A DNA stretch of 64,000 bases from assembly GCA_026003255.1 (NCBI GenBank), contig BPGX01000001.1, positions 496,001-560,000 of the forward strand. Direction: 5' to 3'. The notes under the pieces are model-generated. The model had not been told where the DNA came from, made no database searches, and saw only the letters and a program-made list of their open reading frames with translations. How positions within the stretch are numbered: the stretch's first letter is position 1; each line of letters opens with the position of its first letter. The position numbers and the translations under genes are program-made. Of the stretch, positions 17,625-27,475 are shown piece by piece. Source of the stretch: Bacteroidia bacterium. Lineage in GTDB: Bacteria > Bacteroidota > Bacteroidia > B-17B0 > Aurantibacillaceae.

Positions 17625-20600
17625 ATGAAAATGTTCAAACTTTTTGTAAGTAGCATCTTTTCAGGTTTACTAAGTATTTTTATTGTTGATGCACAACCAG
17701 GTTGCCCAAATATCACAGCATCTGCCAGTTCGCCTTCCGTTGGTTGTGGGAGCCCTCCTTGTGTAACGCTTACAGCATCAGCATTTAATATAGGACAAAC
17801 TACTTCTTATAGCGTTACATCTATTCCTTTCGCACCACCTTATCCTATTGCTGGAAGTGGTATAGGAGTATCTGTAGGTACAGACGATGTTTGGAGTCCA
17901 TTAGTTAATTTGCCTTTCCCTTTTTGCTTTTTTGGTTCTACTTACAATCAATGTGTAATTGGTTCTAATGGAGTTATTTCTTTTAATCTTTCGTACGCAA
18001 GTGGCTATTGTCCATGGTCATTTTCAGCTACTTGTCCAAGTCCCAGTTTGCCTACAAATGCTATCTTTGGTGTTTATCATGATATTGATCCTTCTGTATG
18101 TGGTTCGGTAACGTATACTTTAATTGGTACGGCTCCCTGCAGGATGTTAGTGGTCAATTTTAATAATGTTTGTCACTACTCTTGTACAAGTATAAAAAGT
18201 TCATTTCAGATGGTATTGTATGAAACCACCAATGTTATTGAGGTCTATGTTCAAAATAAACCCACCTGCTCTTCATGGAATAGTGGTAATGCTTTAATAG
18301 GAATACAAAATGCTGCTGGAACAGTAGGATACACACCACCGGGCAGAAATACAGGACCATGGTCTGCCAGCAATGAAGCATGGCGTTTTGTACCAACCGG
18401 ACCTTCCATTTATGGTCCTATTCAATGGTACGATGCTTCTGGAATGTTTGCAACAGGAAATAGTGTGGTAGTTTGTCCATCTTCAACTACCACATATACT
18501 GCTGTTACTACCTATACTCGTTGCGACGGCTTGAATATTACTGTATCAGCGCCAGTTACCATTACGGCATTCAGTTCTATGACCACAAGTATAGCATCTA
18601 CCAATGCAAGTTGCTCTTCTGGTACCCTTTCTACTGGAAGTGCTACTGCTACTGTGATTGGTGGCACCAGCCCAATTACTTATTCATGGGTACCATCAGG
18701 AGGTACGGGTCCAGTGGCTTCTGGTTTATCTCCCGGCACTTATACCTGTTATATTTCCGATGCCGGCAACTGCTCTTCAGTTTTGACGGTCACAATATCT
18801 GCGCCTCCAGTTCCTTCTTTTTCTATTAGTTTAAGTGATGATACTTTAACTTGCTCTCAACCAACCATTTCTGCTACTGCTGTGAACACTAATACCGATA
18901 TTTCTACAATGAACTATACTTTTACCAGTGTGTCCAGCGGCACGTCTGCTTCTAATCCATTGATGGTTTCCACACCCGGTACTTATACCGTATTTGGTAT
19001 GGACCCATCCACAGGTTGTATGACAACCAATACCTTTGCAGTGGGGATTTATACAACCATTCCGAATGTAACAGTTACTCCAAATACGTTGAACATCCCC
19101 TGTACGGGTTCTGCTGGCACTTTTACGGGTTCCTCCAATCCTACTGTTAATGTCAGTTATTCCTGGTTACAACCGGGTGGTGCTCCGATTAGCGGGAATT
19201 TACTAACACCAGGAATTGCTGGTACTTATACATTTGTAGCGACCAATATTGCCAATGGATGTAGCAATATGTTTACGGTTTCTGTAACACAATCTACTAA
19301 TGCACCTACTATGACTGTTACAGCAGTAAACAATAACTATAATATTAAATGTTCTCCGAATACCGTAACTCTTGTTGTGAATGCTTCTCAGGCATCCGGA
19401 GGAGGTGCGCCAATTGCATATTGGACAGACGCCAGCGGTACAAGCACATTAAGTACCTCCAATACATTTTCTGTTTCTACGCCTGGAAATTATGTATGCT
19501 GGGTATACGATCCTGCACCGGGAGGTTGTACCATATCACAAACGATAACGGTAGGTGTTGATACACTAAAGCCAACTGGTGGCTATACATTGGATGTTCC
19601 GACAAATACGTTGAATTGTAATTATCCATCAGCCATCATTACAGGAACATCTCCTGTCAACGGAGCAACTTATGTATGGTACACCCCAAGTACGGTTCCC
19701 CAGCAAACTCTCTCTGTAAATAGTACTACTAATATTAGTCAGACAACGGTTGGAACTTATACTGTTGAGATTACCGATCCAGCCAATGGTTGTAAGCGTA
19801 AGATACCAGTAACGATTTATCAGGATAAACAGCCATTAGGATTAACAGCAAAGGCGACACCTACGGCGCTAACATGTAAGGATTTACAAACTACTTTGCA
19901 ATTTACTCCTAACCCGATTTCAGATCCACTTACATTTACTTGGACAAGCCCACCTCCTACCTCTACCAATTCTATCAATAATCCAATAACATTCTATTCA
20001 GCAGGAACCTATACTTTATGTACTACCAGAACTTCTAATGGATGTCAAACGTGTACAACTGTATTGGTAGGAAGCAATACTACACCGCCACCAACTACTC
20101 CAGTTCCAGTAGCCACCATTGCTTGTGGGTATTCAACAACCACCATTGAAGCAGGCACAACACCAAGTACCAATATCACGTATTTATGGAGTGGACCAAA
20201 AGATGCTACCCTCTCTACCCTTACAGGGTATTCTACCAATGTAAATATGCCCGGAACCTATTATGTAACTATCACAAATACCGTTACCGGTTGTATCTCG
20301 CTTAATACAGTATCCGTAGTGAATGGCACCATTAACGCTTCTTTTACTCCTAATCCGGATTATGGTTTTGCTCCACTGGCAGTAAACTTCAACAATACAT
20401 CGGATGCTGGAACTTCAGCAACCTGGGTATATGGTAATGGTAGTACTCAAACGTTTACAAACTCTCTTACAGCACCTGCTCCTAATGGTAGTACTACTTA
20501 CGGGGCACCAGGAACATATACCATTACACTCATCGCACAAAAAGGAACTTGTATAAACACCTATTCGGCTATTGTACGAGTGGATCAACCTTCAGACCTT

Positions 20601-20873
20601 GAAATACCTAATGTGTTTACACCTAATGGAGACGGCGTAAACGACTACTTTATTTTACACACTACTAATTTGACAGAAATTGAATGCACTATTTTTGACA
20701 GATGGGGCGCTAAAATGTATGAAGTGAAAACAGATAAAGGAAATATTCAATGGGATGGAAAAACAATGGGAGGTAAAGATGCTCCCACGGGCACCTATTA
20801 TTTCATTATCAAAGCCAAAGGATTAGATGAAAAAGAATATGAAGAAAAGGGATTTATCACATTGTTGAGATAA
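17625..20873 (+). CDS. CHU_C / T9SS type B surface protein (copy 1 of tandem pair)
   Basis: 1082 aa from ATG 17625, where the signal peptide starts (MKMFKLFVSSIFSGLLSIFIVDAQ). The N-terminal ~250 residues form a nidogen-like lectin-type domain (SPLVNLPFPFCFFGSTYNQC, NAIFGVYHDIDPS, MVLYETTNVIEVYVQNK). Eight or so Ig-like/SprB-like beta repeats follow, each ending in GTYTV/GTYTF, then a PKD domain (SFTPNPDYGFAPLAVNF). The last ~90 residues are the CHU_C (gliding-motility-associated) type B sorting domain, from IPNVFTPNGDGVNDYFIL to GFITLLR. It should be surface-attached via T9SS. Residues from about 396 on are near-identical to the next gene, although the DNA differs at many silent sites. Confidence 0.92.
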   Translation: MKMFKLFVSSIFSGLLSIFIVDAQPGCPNITASASSPSVGCGSPPCVTLTASAFNIGQTTSYSVTSIPFAPPYPIAGSGIGVSVGTDDVWSPLVNLPFPFCFFGSTYNQCVIGSNGVISFNLSYASGYCPWSFSATCPSPSLPTNAIFGVYHDIDPSVCGSVTYTLIGTAPCRMLVVNFNNVCHYSCTSIKSSFQMVLYETTNVIEVYVQNKPTCSSWNSGNALIGIQNAAGTVGYTPPGRNTGPWSASNEAWRFVPTGPSIYGPIQWYDASGMFATGNSVVVCPSSTTTYTAVTTYTRCDGLNITVSAPVTITAFSSMTTSIASTNASCSSGTLSTGSATATVIGGTSPITYSWVPSGGTGPVASGLSPGTYTCYISDAGNCSSVLTVTISAPPVPSFSISLSDDTLTCSQPTISATAVNTNTDISTMNYTFTSVSSGTSASNPLMVSTPGTYTVFGMDPSTGCMTTNTFAVGIYTTIPNVTVTPNTLNIPCTGSAGTFTGSSNPTVNVSYSWLQPGGAPISGNLLTPGIAGTYTFVATNIANGCSNMFTVSVTQSTNAPTMTVTAVNNNYNIKCSPNTVTLVVNASQASGGGAPIAYWTDASGTSTLSTSNTFSVSTPGNYVCWVYDPAPGGCTISQTITVGVDTLKPTGGYTLDVPTNTLNCNYPSAIITGTSPVNGATYVWYTPSTVPQQTLSVNSTTNISQTTVGTYTVEITDPANGCKRKIPVTIYQDKQPLGLTAKATPTALTCKDLQTTLQFTPNPISDPLTFTWTSPPPTSTNSINNPITFYSAGTYTLCTTRTSNGCQTCTTVLVGSNTTPPPTTPVPVATIACGYSTTTIEAGTTPSTNITYLWSGPKDATLSTLTGYSTNVNMPGTYYVTITNTVTGCISLNTVSVVNGTINASFTPNPDYGFAPLAVNFNNTSDAGTSATWVYGNGSTQTFTNSLTAPAPNGSTTYGAPGTYTITLIAQKGTCINTYSAIVRVDQPSDLEIPNVFTPNGDGVNDYFILHTTNLTEIECTIFDRWGAKMYEVKTDKGNIQWDGKTMGGKDAPTGTYYFIIKAKGLDEKEYEEKGFITLLR

Positions 20874-20910
20874 GTAAAATTTTTTATAGAATTTTTTTAA
20901 GGTAAGTAAA

Positions 20911-20934
20911 GGGCGGTGTTTACCGCCTTTTTCT
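20911..20934 (+). terminator. rho-independent terminator
   Basis: The stem GGCGGT (20912-20917) / ACCGCC (20922-20927) with a 4-nt loop is followed by TTTTTC. It lies 38 bp after the stop codon. Confidence 0.8.
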
Positions 20935-20989
20935 TTAAAATTAACAAAAAAGTGCATAAATTTTGTCGTTTTTATTAGAAAAGGATTTT

Positions 20990-23900
20990 ATGAAAAGGGT
21001 ATTTTTATTATTTAGTACAGTTTTCTTTGTTTTAGAGCATATCAGTACTGCCCAAATAACTATTACCAATACTGTTACATTACCTCAGCTATTAAATGGT
21101 TTTATTGGAAGTGGATTAACCGTGAATAACCCTTCCCTCAATTGTCCATCGGGTTATGCTGCTACGTTTACTACGAGTGGAACTTGCAATCTGGGCATAA
21201 CCAACGGAGTACTTCTAGCGACAGGTGCAGCTACCGTAGCTCAAGGTCCCAATACTTCTGGTAGTGCAAGTGGATGGAGTTCAGGATATATTTATAATGA
21301 TCCGCAACTGACCTCTATTGAACCCCAAGCAATAAATGATGTCTGTATATTGGAATTTGACATTGTTCCCTCTTGTTCAACTCTTTTTATAAAATATGTT
21401 TTTGGTTCGGAAGAATATCCTGAGTTTGTAGGCCAATTTAATGATGCTTTCGGTTTCTTTATAACAGGCCCTAATGGTTCCTGTAGCGGTGCACCATACA
21501 ATAATACTAACGTTGCAGTATTACCAAATGGATCTCCAGTAAGTATTAATAATGTTAATGGTTCTACTAATAGCTCATACTATGTAAATAATACTGGTGG
21601 TACCTGTATCCAATTTGATGGTATGACTGTTCCTATTACTTCTACTGTAAATGTTTGTCCTTGTTCAACCTATCATTTTAAAATAGCTATTGCCGATGCT
21701 ATTGATCATGCATTGGATTCAGGAGTATTCATTGACATGTTTGCATGTAATAACCCGATGACAGCAGTTGCTTCAACTACTGCTTCCAGCTGTACATCGG
21801 GCTGTACAGGCGCTGCTTCTGTTACTGCATCTGGTGGTTCTGGTTCTTATACCTATACATGGTTGCCAACAGGTGGAAATAGCAATGTGGCAACAGGTTT
21901 ATGTCCTGGAACTTATACGGTTATTGTTGCGGATGCTTCCGGTGGTTCTTGTAACCAAACGACTACCTTAACTGTAAATGTAACAGGACCGTCAGTGCCT
22001 TCTTTTTCCATTAGTTTAAGTGACGATACTTTAACTTGCTCCCAACCCACTGTTTCTGCTACTGCTGTGAACACTAATACCGATATTTCTACAATGAATT
22101 ATACATTTACAAGCATTTCAAGTGGTACTTCTACTTCAAATCCATTAACGGTTTCTACACCCGGTACTTACACAGTATTTGGTATGGATCCTGCCACAGG
22201 TTGTATGACCACCAATACCTTTGCAGTAGGAATTTATACGACAGTTCCATCTGTTACAGTATCTCCAACTGCTATGACCATTTCATGTAGTGGTTCGGCC
22301 AGTACTTTTACTGGTACATCTAATCCAACAGTGAATATCTCTTATTCATGGATTCAACCTGGTGGTGTGCCTATTAGTGGGAATCTGTTGACCCCGGGAA
22401 ATGCAGGAACTTATACATTTGTTGCCACCAATATAGCCAATGGTTGTAGTGCTACACAAACAGTATCAGTTTCTCAATCTACCAATGCTCCCACAATGAC
22501 GGTAGTAGCAGTGAATAATAACTATAACATTAAGTGTTCTCCGAATACTGTAACTCTGGTTGTAAATGCTACTCAGGCACCGGGAGGCGGAGCACCTATC
22601 CCTTATTGGACAGATGCAAGTGGAACTAATACTTTAAGCACTTCCAATACATTTACAGTCAATACACCCGGTAATTATGTTTGCGTAGTATATGACCCCT
22701 CAAATGGTTGTGCTATTTCTCAAACACTTACAGTGGGCATGGATACATTAAAACCAACAGGAGGATATACTTTGAATGTACCCACCAATACGTTGAATTG
22801 CTATTATCCATCGGCTATTATAACCGGGACATCACCTGTAAGTGGCGCTACTTACGTATGGTATACACCTGGCACTGTGCCTCAGCAAACACTTTCTGTT
22901 AATAGTACTACTAACATCAGCCAAACCACTATTGGAACTTATACTGTTGAAATTACGGACCCTAATAATGGTTGTAAACGAAAGATACCGGTAACGATTT
23001 ATCAGGACAAACAGCCGTTAGGATTGACTGCTAAAGCCACTCCAACAGCGTTAACATGTAAGGATTTGCAAACTACATTACAATTTACGCCTAATCCGAT
23101 AACTGAACCTCTTACCTTTACCTGGACTACTCCTCCACCTACATCTACAAATGCAATCAATAATCCTGTAACATTTTATAGCTCTGGTACATACACCTTA
23201 TGTGTAACACGCACCTCTAATGGTTGTCAAACCTGTACAACTGTTTTAGTAGGAAGTAATACCACTCCTCCGGCTACAACGCCAATCCCTACCGCTACTA
23301 TTGCCTGTGGCTATACCAATACCGTAATATATGCGGGAACTACACCAAGTACTAACATCACTTACCTATGGAGCGGACCCAGAGATGCAACACTAACCAG
23401 TATCAACAGCTATTCTACTTCTGTAACAACACCCGGTACTTATTATGTAGTTATTACCAATACCACAACTGGTTGTGCTTCTCAAAACTCCGTTGCAGTG
23501 GTAAATGGAACAATTGACGCTAATTTTACTCCTAATCCTTCTTCCGGCTTTGCTCCATTGAGTGTCAACTTTCAGAACCAATCATTTATCGGTAATCCTG
23601 CAAATGTAGTTTACTACTGGAGTTTTGGAAATGGAGGTACTTATACCGCTACTCCTACCAGTACTTCTAATCCATTGCCCGGTGCGAATACTACTTATCT
23701 CAATCCCGGAACATACACAGTATCATTGATTGTTGTAAATGGAAATTGCAAGGATACAGTGACTAAGATAATAACCGTGGATATCCCATCCAATCTTGAA
23801 ATACCCAATGTCTTTACACCTAATGGCGACGGAGTAAACGATTACTTTATCTTGCATACAACCAATCTCATAGAAATAGAATGTACTATCTTTGACAGAT

Positions 23901-24070
23901 GGGGCGCTAAGATGTATGAAGTCAAGACGGATAAAGGGAACATTCAGTGGGATGGAAAAACAATGGGAGGTAAAGATGCGCCCACAGGAACTTACTATTA
24001 CATCATTAAAGCAAAAGGTTTAGACGAAAAAGAATACGAACAAAAAGGATTTATCACCTTGTTGAGATAA
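20990..24070 (+). CDS. CHU_C / T9SS type B surface protein with choice-of-anchor L domain (copy 2)
   Basis: 1026 aa from ATG 20990 (signal peptide MKRVFLLFSTVFFVLEHISTAQ). The N-terminal domain (about residues 25-260) is of the choice-of-anchor L type: LTVNNPSLNCPSGYA, ITNGVLLATGAA, VCILEFDIVPSC, YVFGSEEYPEFV. One SprB-like repeat follows, then about 690 residues of Ig-like repeats, a PKD domain and the CHU_C sorting domain that are nearly the same as in the preceding gene. The two genes thus differ mainly in the N-terminal module, as if each displays a different head on one stalk. Transcription is separate: there is a terminator on each side. Confidence 0.92.
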   Translation: MKRVFLLFSTVFFVLEHISTAQITITNTVTLPQLLNGFIGSGLTVNNPSLNCPSGYAATFTTSGTCNLGITNGVLLATGAATVAQGPNTSGSASGWSSGYIYNDPQLTSIEPQAINDVCILEFDIVPSCSTLFIKYVFGSEEYPEFVGQFNDAFGFFITGPNGSCSGAPYNNTNVAVLPNGSPVSINNVNGSTNSSYYVNNTGGTCIQFDGMTVPITSTVNVCPCSTYHFKIAIADAIDHALDSGVFIDMFACNNPMTAVASTTASSCTSGCTGAASVTASGGSGSYTYTWLPTGGNSNVATGLCPGTYTVIVADASGGSCNQTTTLTVNVTGPSVPSFSISLSDDTLTCSQPTVSATAVNTNTDISTMNYTFTSISSGTSTSNPLTVSTPGTYTVFGMDPATGCMTTNTFAVGIYTTVPSVTVSPTAMTISCSGSASTFTGTSNPTVNISYSWIQPGGVPISGNLLTPGNAGTYTFVATNIANGCSATQTVSVSQSTNAPTMTVVAVNNNYNIKCSPNTVTLVVNATQAPGGGAPIPYWTDASGTNTLSTSNTFTVNTPGNYVCVVYDPSNGCAISQTLTVGMDTLKPTGGYTLNVPTNTLNCYYPSAIITGTSPVSGATYVWYTPGTVPQQTLSVNSTTNISQTTIGTYTVEITDPNNGCKRKIPVTIYQDKQPLGLTAKATPTALTCKDLQTTLQFTPNPITEPLTFTWTTPPPTSTNAINNPVTFYSSGTYTLCVTRTSNGCQTCTTVLVGSNTTPPATTPIPTATIACGYTNTVIYAGTTPSTNITYLWSGPRDATLTSINSYSTSVTTPGTYYVVITNTTTGCASQNSVAVVNGTIDANFTPNPSSGFAPLSVNFQNQSFIGNPANVVYYWSFGNGGTYTATPTSTSNPLPGANTTYLNPGTYTVSLIVVNGNCKDTVTKIITVDIPSNLEIPNVFTPNGDGVNDYFILHTTNLIEIECTIFDRWGAKMYEVKTDKGNIQWDGKTMGGKDAPTGTYYYIIKAKGLDEKEYEQKGFITLLR

Positions 24071-24095
24071 TTTATTCTTCTCACTCTTATTTAAA

Positions 24096-24127
24096 GGGCG
24101 GGCACTTAAAGTGGCTCGCTTTTTTGT
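24096..24127 (+). terminator. rho-independent terminator
   Basis: The stem GCGGGC/GCTCGC, with an inner ACT/AGT extension and one bulged G (24098-24119), is followed by six T. It ends the second CHU_C gene and insulates it from the defence island. Confidence 0.7.
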
Positions 24128-24172
24128 TTTTAAAATTTCATTAAAAATTAATTATTATTACAAACAAAAAAA

Positions 24173-27100
24173 ATGGCTTTACTCATTAACCAGGAAGCAA
24201 AACAATTAAAAGATCGTTTGAATGAATTGATATCAAAATCAGAGGAACTGAAATTTTTGGTAGGATTTTTTTATTTCTCTGGATTTAGTGAAATTGCTAA
24301 TAATATCCGATGCAATCCATATCTAAATACAATAAAAATGCTTGTGGGACTTGATGTGGACGAATACAATCATTCCATTATTGAAGTAGGTAAAGAATAT
24401 ATTGGAAAATCAGATAAAGAAATTAAAGAAGGTATTTTAGAAAGTTTCAGAAAATCGTTTAATGCAGATGAATGCGATACCAGAGAGTTTTATGAACAAA
24501 CAAAATTGTTTTTACAACTCTTTCAACAATCAAAATTAGAACTAAGAAAAACCAGAGAACCTAATCACTCCAAATTATATCTCTTTAAGTTGAAAGACAA
24601 CACTCCTGATACGATTGCTATTGTAGGAAGCAGTAATTTAACAAAACCCGGTTTATCAAAACAAAACGAGTTGAATGTTGAAATTCGGGATCAATTTTAT
24701 TTAAATGAATTAGTAAGATATTTTGATGAACAATGGAAAGCGGCGGTAAAATTCAATGATGATGATATTAAAAACAAAATCATACAAACAATTGAGCATC
24801 ATTCGCCCATTAAATCCATCACTCCCTTTGAAGCATTTATTTATATTCTGTATTTATACCATCATTATAATTTTGTGGAAGGTGCAGAAGACAGAGTTCT
24901 AGAAACATTTTTAATTCGCAAGGGATACAAACCCTTTAAGTATCAATTAGATGCCGTGTATCAGGCCTGTAAAATTCTGGAAATTCATAATGGTGTAATA
25001 CTAGCGGATGTGGTTGGTTTAGGAAAAAGCATTATTGCGAGTTTAATAGGAAAAAGTTTAAAAGCGCGCGGAATTGTCATTGCTCCGCCCGGCCTTATTG
25101 GAGACAGAGAATTAAAAACTTCCGGATGGGCAAAGTATCTGAATGATTTTGAATTGTACGATTGGGAAATTTTTTCTTCTGGTAAATTGGAAGATGCGTG
25201 GAAAAGAGTGCAATCCGAAAATTTTGATGTGGTAATCGTTGATGAAGCACACAAATTCAGAAATGAAAATACCGAAAGTTATGCTCTTTTACAGGCCATT
25301 TGCAGAGGAAAAAAAGTCATTTTGCTTACAGCAACTCCTTTTAATAACCGACCTTCTGATGTTTTTGCCTACTTAAAACTATTTACTATTCCAAAAAAAT
25401 CAACTTTGACATTAAATGGAAACCTCGAAAGCTTGTTCAAAGGATTAGAAGAGCGATTTGAAAAATTAACCCGAATTCTCAAGCGAAATGATGAAAGAAG
25501 CTTACAATTTTACAAAATGTTCTTTCCCTCAGAAAATCAAATTGATGATAAAAAAGTCAGAAACGAATTGAAAAAATTATCCAGATATATTAAATCAATT
25601 ATTGAACCTATTATCATTCGCAGAAACCGTCTGGACTTGCAAAACGACCCCGTGTATAAAAAAGAATTCCATGAATTTCCCAAAGTTCAAACTCCCATTG
25701 AATGTTTTTTTGAATTGGACAATAATAAGTTGAATAGATTTTATGATGAAGTATTAAACTACTTTTCCGGAAATGGCGAATTTATCGGATCTATTTACCG
25801 GCCGGATAGATATAAAATAAAGAACAATAGATCATCTGAAAAAACACCTCAACGCAATCTTTATGATTTCATGCGACGTTTGTTAGTCAAACGTTTTGAA
25901 AGTTCATTCTATGCTTTTCAAAAGAGTATTGAAAATTTTATTATCATCTATCAAAATGCATTGAAGTTTATAAGTAAAACTCAAAAATTTATTCTCAACA
26001 GAAAAGTAATGAATGAAATTTTAGAAATGGATTTATCTTATCAGGATGATGAAGAGATGGTTGTATTGATTCAAAAATTATTGGATGAAAAAGAAGCAGG
26101 AGAAAAAGAAATTTATGATTTGAATGCATCTGATTTTGAAAAAGATAAATTCCTGAACGATATTCAAAGCGACATTGAATTGTTTAATAAAATTCAAAAA
26201 GAATTAACTCAACTCAATTGCTTAAATGAAAACGATCCAAAGTTACTTGAATTAAATGATAAGTTAAGTAGTATATTAAGTAAAAAACAAAAAGCCATCA
26301 TTTTTACAGAGTTTGTGGACACTGCCAATTATGTTTATAAAAACTTAATAACAAAAGATAAAAGAGTATTGTTAATTACTAATAAACCCGGTAAGGAACT
26401 ATATGAACAAATTCTTGCGAATTTTGATGCTTCCTATCCTGTTGAAAAACAAAAAAACGATTACGATATTTTACTTGTTACTGACCGATTCTCCGAAGGT
26501 TACAACTTAAACCGTGCCAATCATGTGTTCAACTTTGATATTCCATGGAATCCGGTGCGCGTGATTCAACGATTGGGGAGAATTAACCGCATTGGCACAA
26601 TGCCTTTTAAGAAATTATTCATTTACAACTTCTTCCCAACTCAAAAAGGAGAAGATGAAATCAAGCTCCGAGCCATTGCCGAAACTAAAATGTTCACCAT
26701 TCATCAATGTTTAGGGGAAGATGCACAAATTTTTTCAGAAGATGAAGAACCTAATCCATCTGAACTCTACAAACGTTTAAATACAAATCCAGATGAACTG
26801 AACGATGAAACTTCCTTACTAACCAAAGTGCGTTCCATCTTAAATGAAAATAAAAAAACAGTAGAAAAAGTAAAACATTTACCCCGCTATATTAAAGTCG
26901 CCAAACGATTTTCCAGTGACTCTATGGTATTGGCTATTAAAAGAACGAATATGTTGTATTTCTTTACCAATAATAGCAATCAACAACCCGTTTCGCTGGA
27001 AGATATCTGGTCCTTGATTGAATGTTCACCCGATGAAAAAAAATTAGAACTATCTGAACACTTCTGGAAGAATTATGAGAAGTTAAAAAATGATTATGAA

Positions 27101-27475
27101 AATTATCTAAAGAATCAATCTGCTATTATAGGCGCTAATTCAAGATCATCTAATGATAATATTTACAAATCTTCAAATATCATTCGACAATTACTAAGAA
27201 AAAATCCACACTGGCTGAGTGAAGAAGATAAAACATTTTTAGAAGACATTTTGATTGATATTGAAAATTTTGGTACTATACCCCGAAGCATTGTTTCAAA
27301 AATTGCCGGCTGGAACCTTGATAATCAAAATCAACCATTACAACACGAGAAAATCTTAAACGACATTGAATACATTAAGCAATTAATTGGAAAAGATATT
27401 ACTCATCAACTCAAACAACAAACCAAAAAATTAAAAAACGAAATCATTATTTGCATTGAAAACCAAAAAATATGA
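24173..27475 (+). CDS. phospholipase-D-like nuclease / SNF2-type helicase fusion (defence)
   Basis: 1100 aa. Residues 1-200 form one PLD-like nuclease domain: H132-S-K134-LYLF, then GSSNLT (152-157) and NELNVEI. Dimerisation would be needed to build a two-HxK active site. Residues 250-850 are an SF2/SNF2 helicase: ADVVGLGKS (Walker A, 278-286), VVIVDEAH (DEAH 357-360), LLTATPFNN, then FSEGYNLNRANHVFNFDIPWNP and QRLGRINRIG (motifs V-VI, about 775-810). The charged C-terminus has no motif I know. Its stop overlaps the methyltransferase start (ATGA), so the two are made together. The pair recalls DISARM class 1 (DrmD+DrmMI with PLD protein DrmC) or a split type ISP-like restriction system, but no DrmA/DrmB is present. 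The defence role is inferred. Confidence 0.88.
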   Translation: MALLINQEAKQLKDRLNELISKSEELKFLVGFFYFSGFSEIANNIRCNPYLNTIKMLVGLDVDEYNHSIIEVGKEYIGKSDKEIKEGILESFRKSFNADECDTREFYEQTKLFLQLFQQSKLELRKTREPNHSKLYLFKLKDNTPDTIAIVGSSNLTKPGLSKQNELNVEIRDQFYLNELVRYFDEQWKAAVKFNDDDIKNKIIQTIEHHSPIKSITPFEAFIYILYLYHHYNFVEGAEDRVLETFLIRKGYKPFKYQLDAVYQACKILEIHNGVILADVVGLGKSIIASLIGKSLKARGIVIAPPGLIGDRELKTSGWAKYLNDFELYDWEIFSSGKLEDAWKRVQSENFDVVIVDEAHKFRNENTESYALLQAICRGKKVILLTATPFNNRPSDVFAYLKLFTIPKKSTLTLNGNLESLFKGLEERFEKLTRILKRNDERSLQFYKMFFPSENQIDDKKVRNELKKLSRYIKSIIEPIIIRRNRLDLQNDPVYKKEFHEFPKVQTPIECFFELDNNKLNRFYDEVLNYFSGNGEFIGSIYRPDRYKIKNNRSSEKTPQRNLYDFMRRLLVKRFESSFYAFQKSIENFIIIYQNALKFISKTQKFILNRKVMNEILEMDLSYQDDEEMVVLIQKLLDEKEAGEKEIYDLNASDFEKDKFLNDIQSDIELFNKIQKELTQLNCLNENDPKLLELNDKLSSILSKKQKAIIFTEFVDTANYVYKNLITKDKRVLLITNKPGKELYEQILANFDASYPVEKQKNDYDILLVTDRFSEGYNLNRANHVFNFDIPWNPVRVIQRLGRINRIGTMPFKKLFIYNFFPTQKGEDEIKLRAIAETKMFTIHQCLGEDAQIFSEDEEPNPSELYKRLNTNPDELNDETSLLTKVRSILNENKKTVEKVKHLPRYIKVAKRFSSDSMVLAIKRTNMLYFFTNNSNQQPVSLEDIWSLIECSPDEKKLELSEHFWKNYEKLKNDYENYLKNQSAIIGANSRSSNDNIYKSSNIIRQLLRKNPHWLSEEDKTFLEDILIDIENFGTIPRSIVSKIAGWNLDNQNQPLQHEKILNDIEYIKQLIGKDITHQLKQQTKKLKNEIIICIENQKI

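Noticed and set aside
19349..19561. Frames overlapping the CHU_C genes (also 18473-18829, 21768-21971, 22708-22902)
   Set aside because: They are out-of-frame readings of Thr/Ser-rich repeats, without any independent support.
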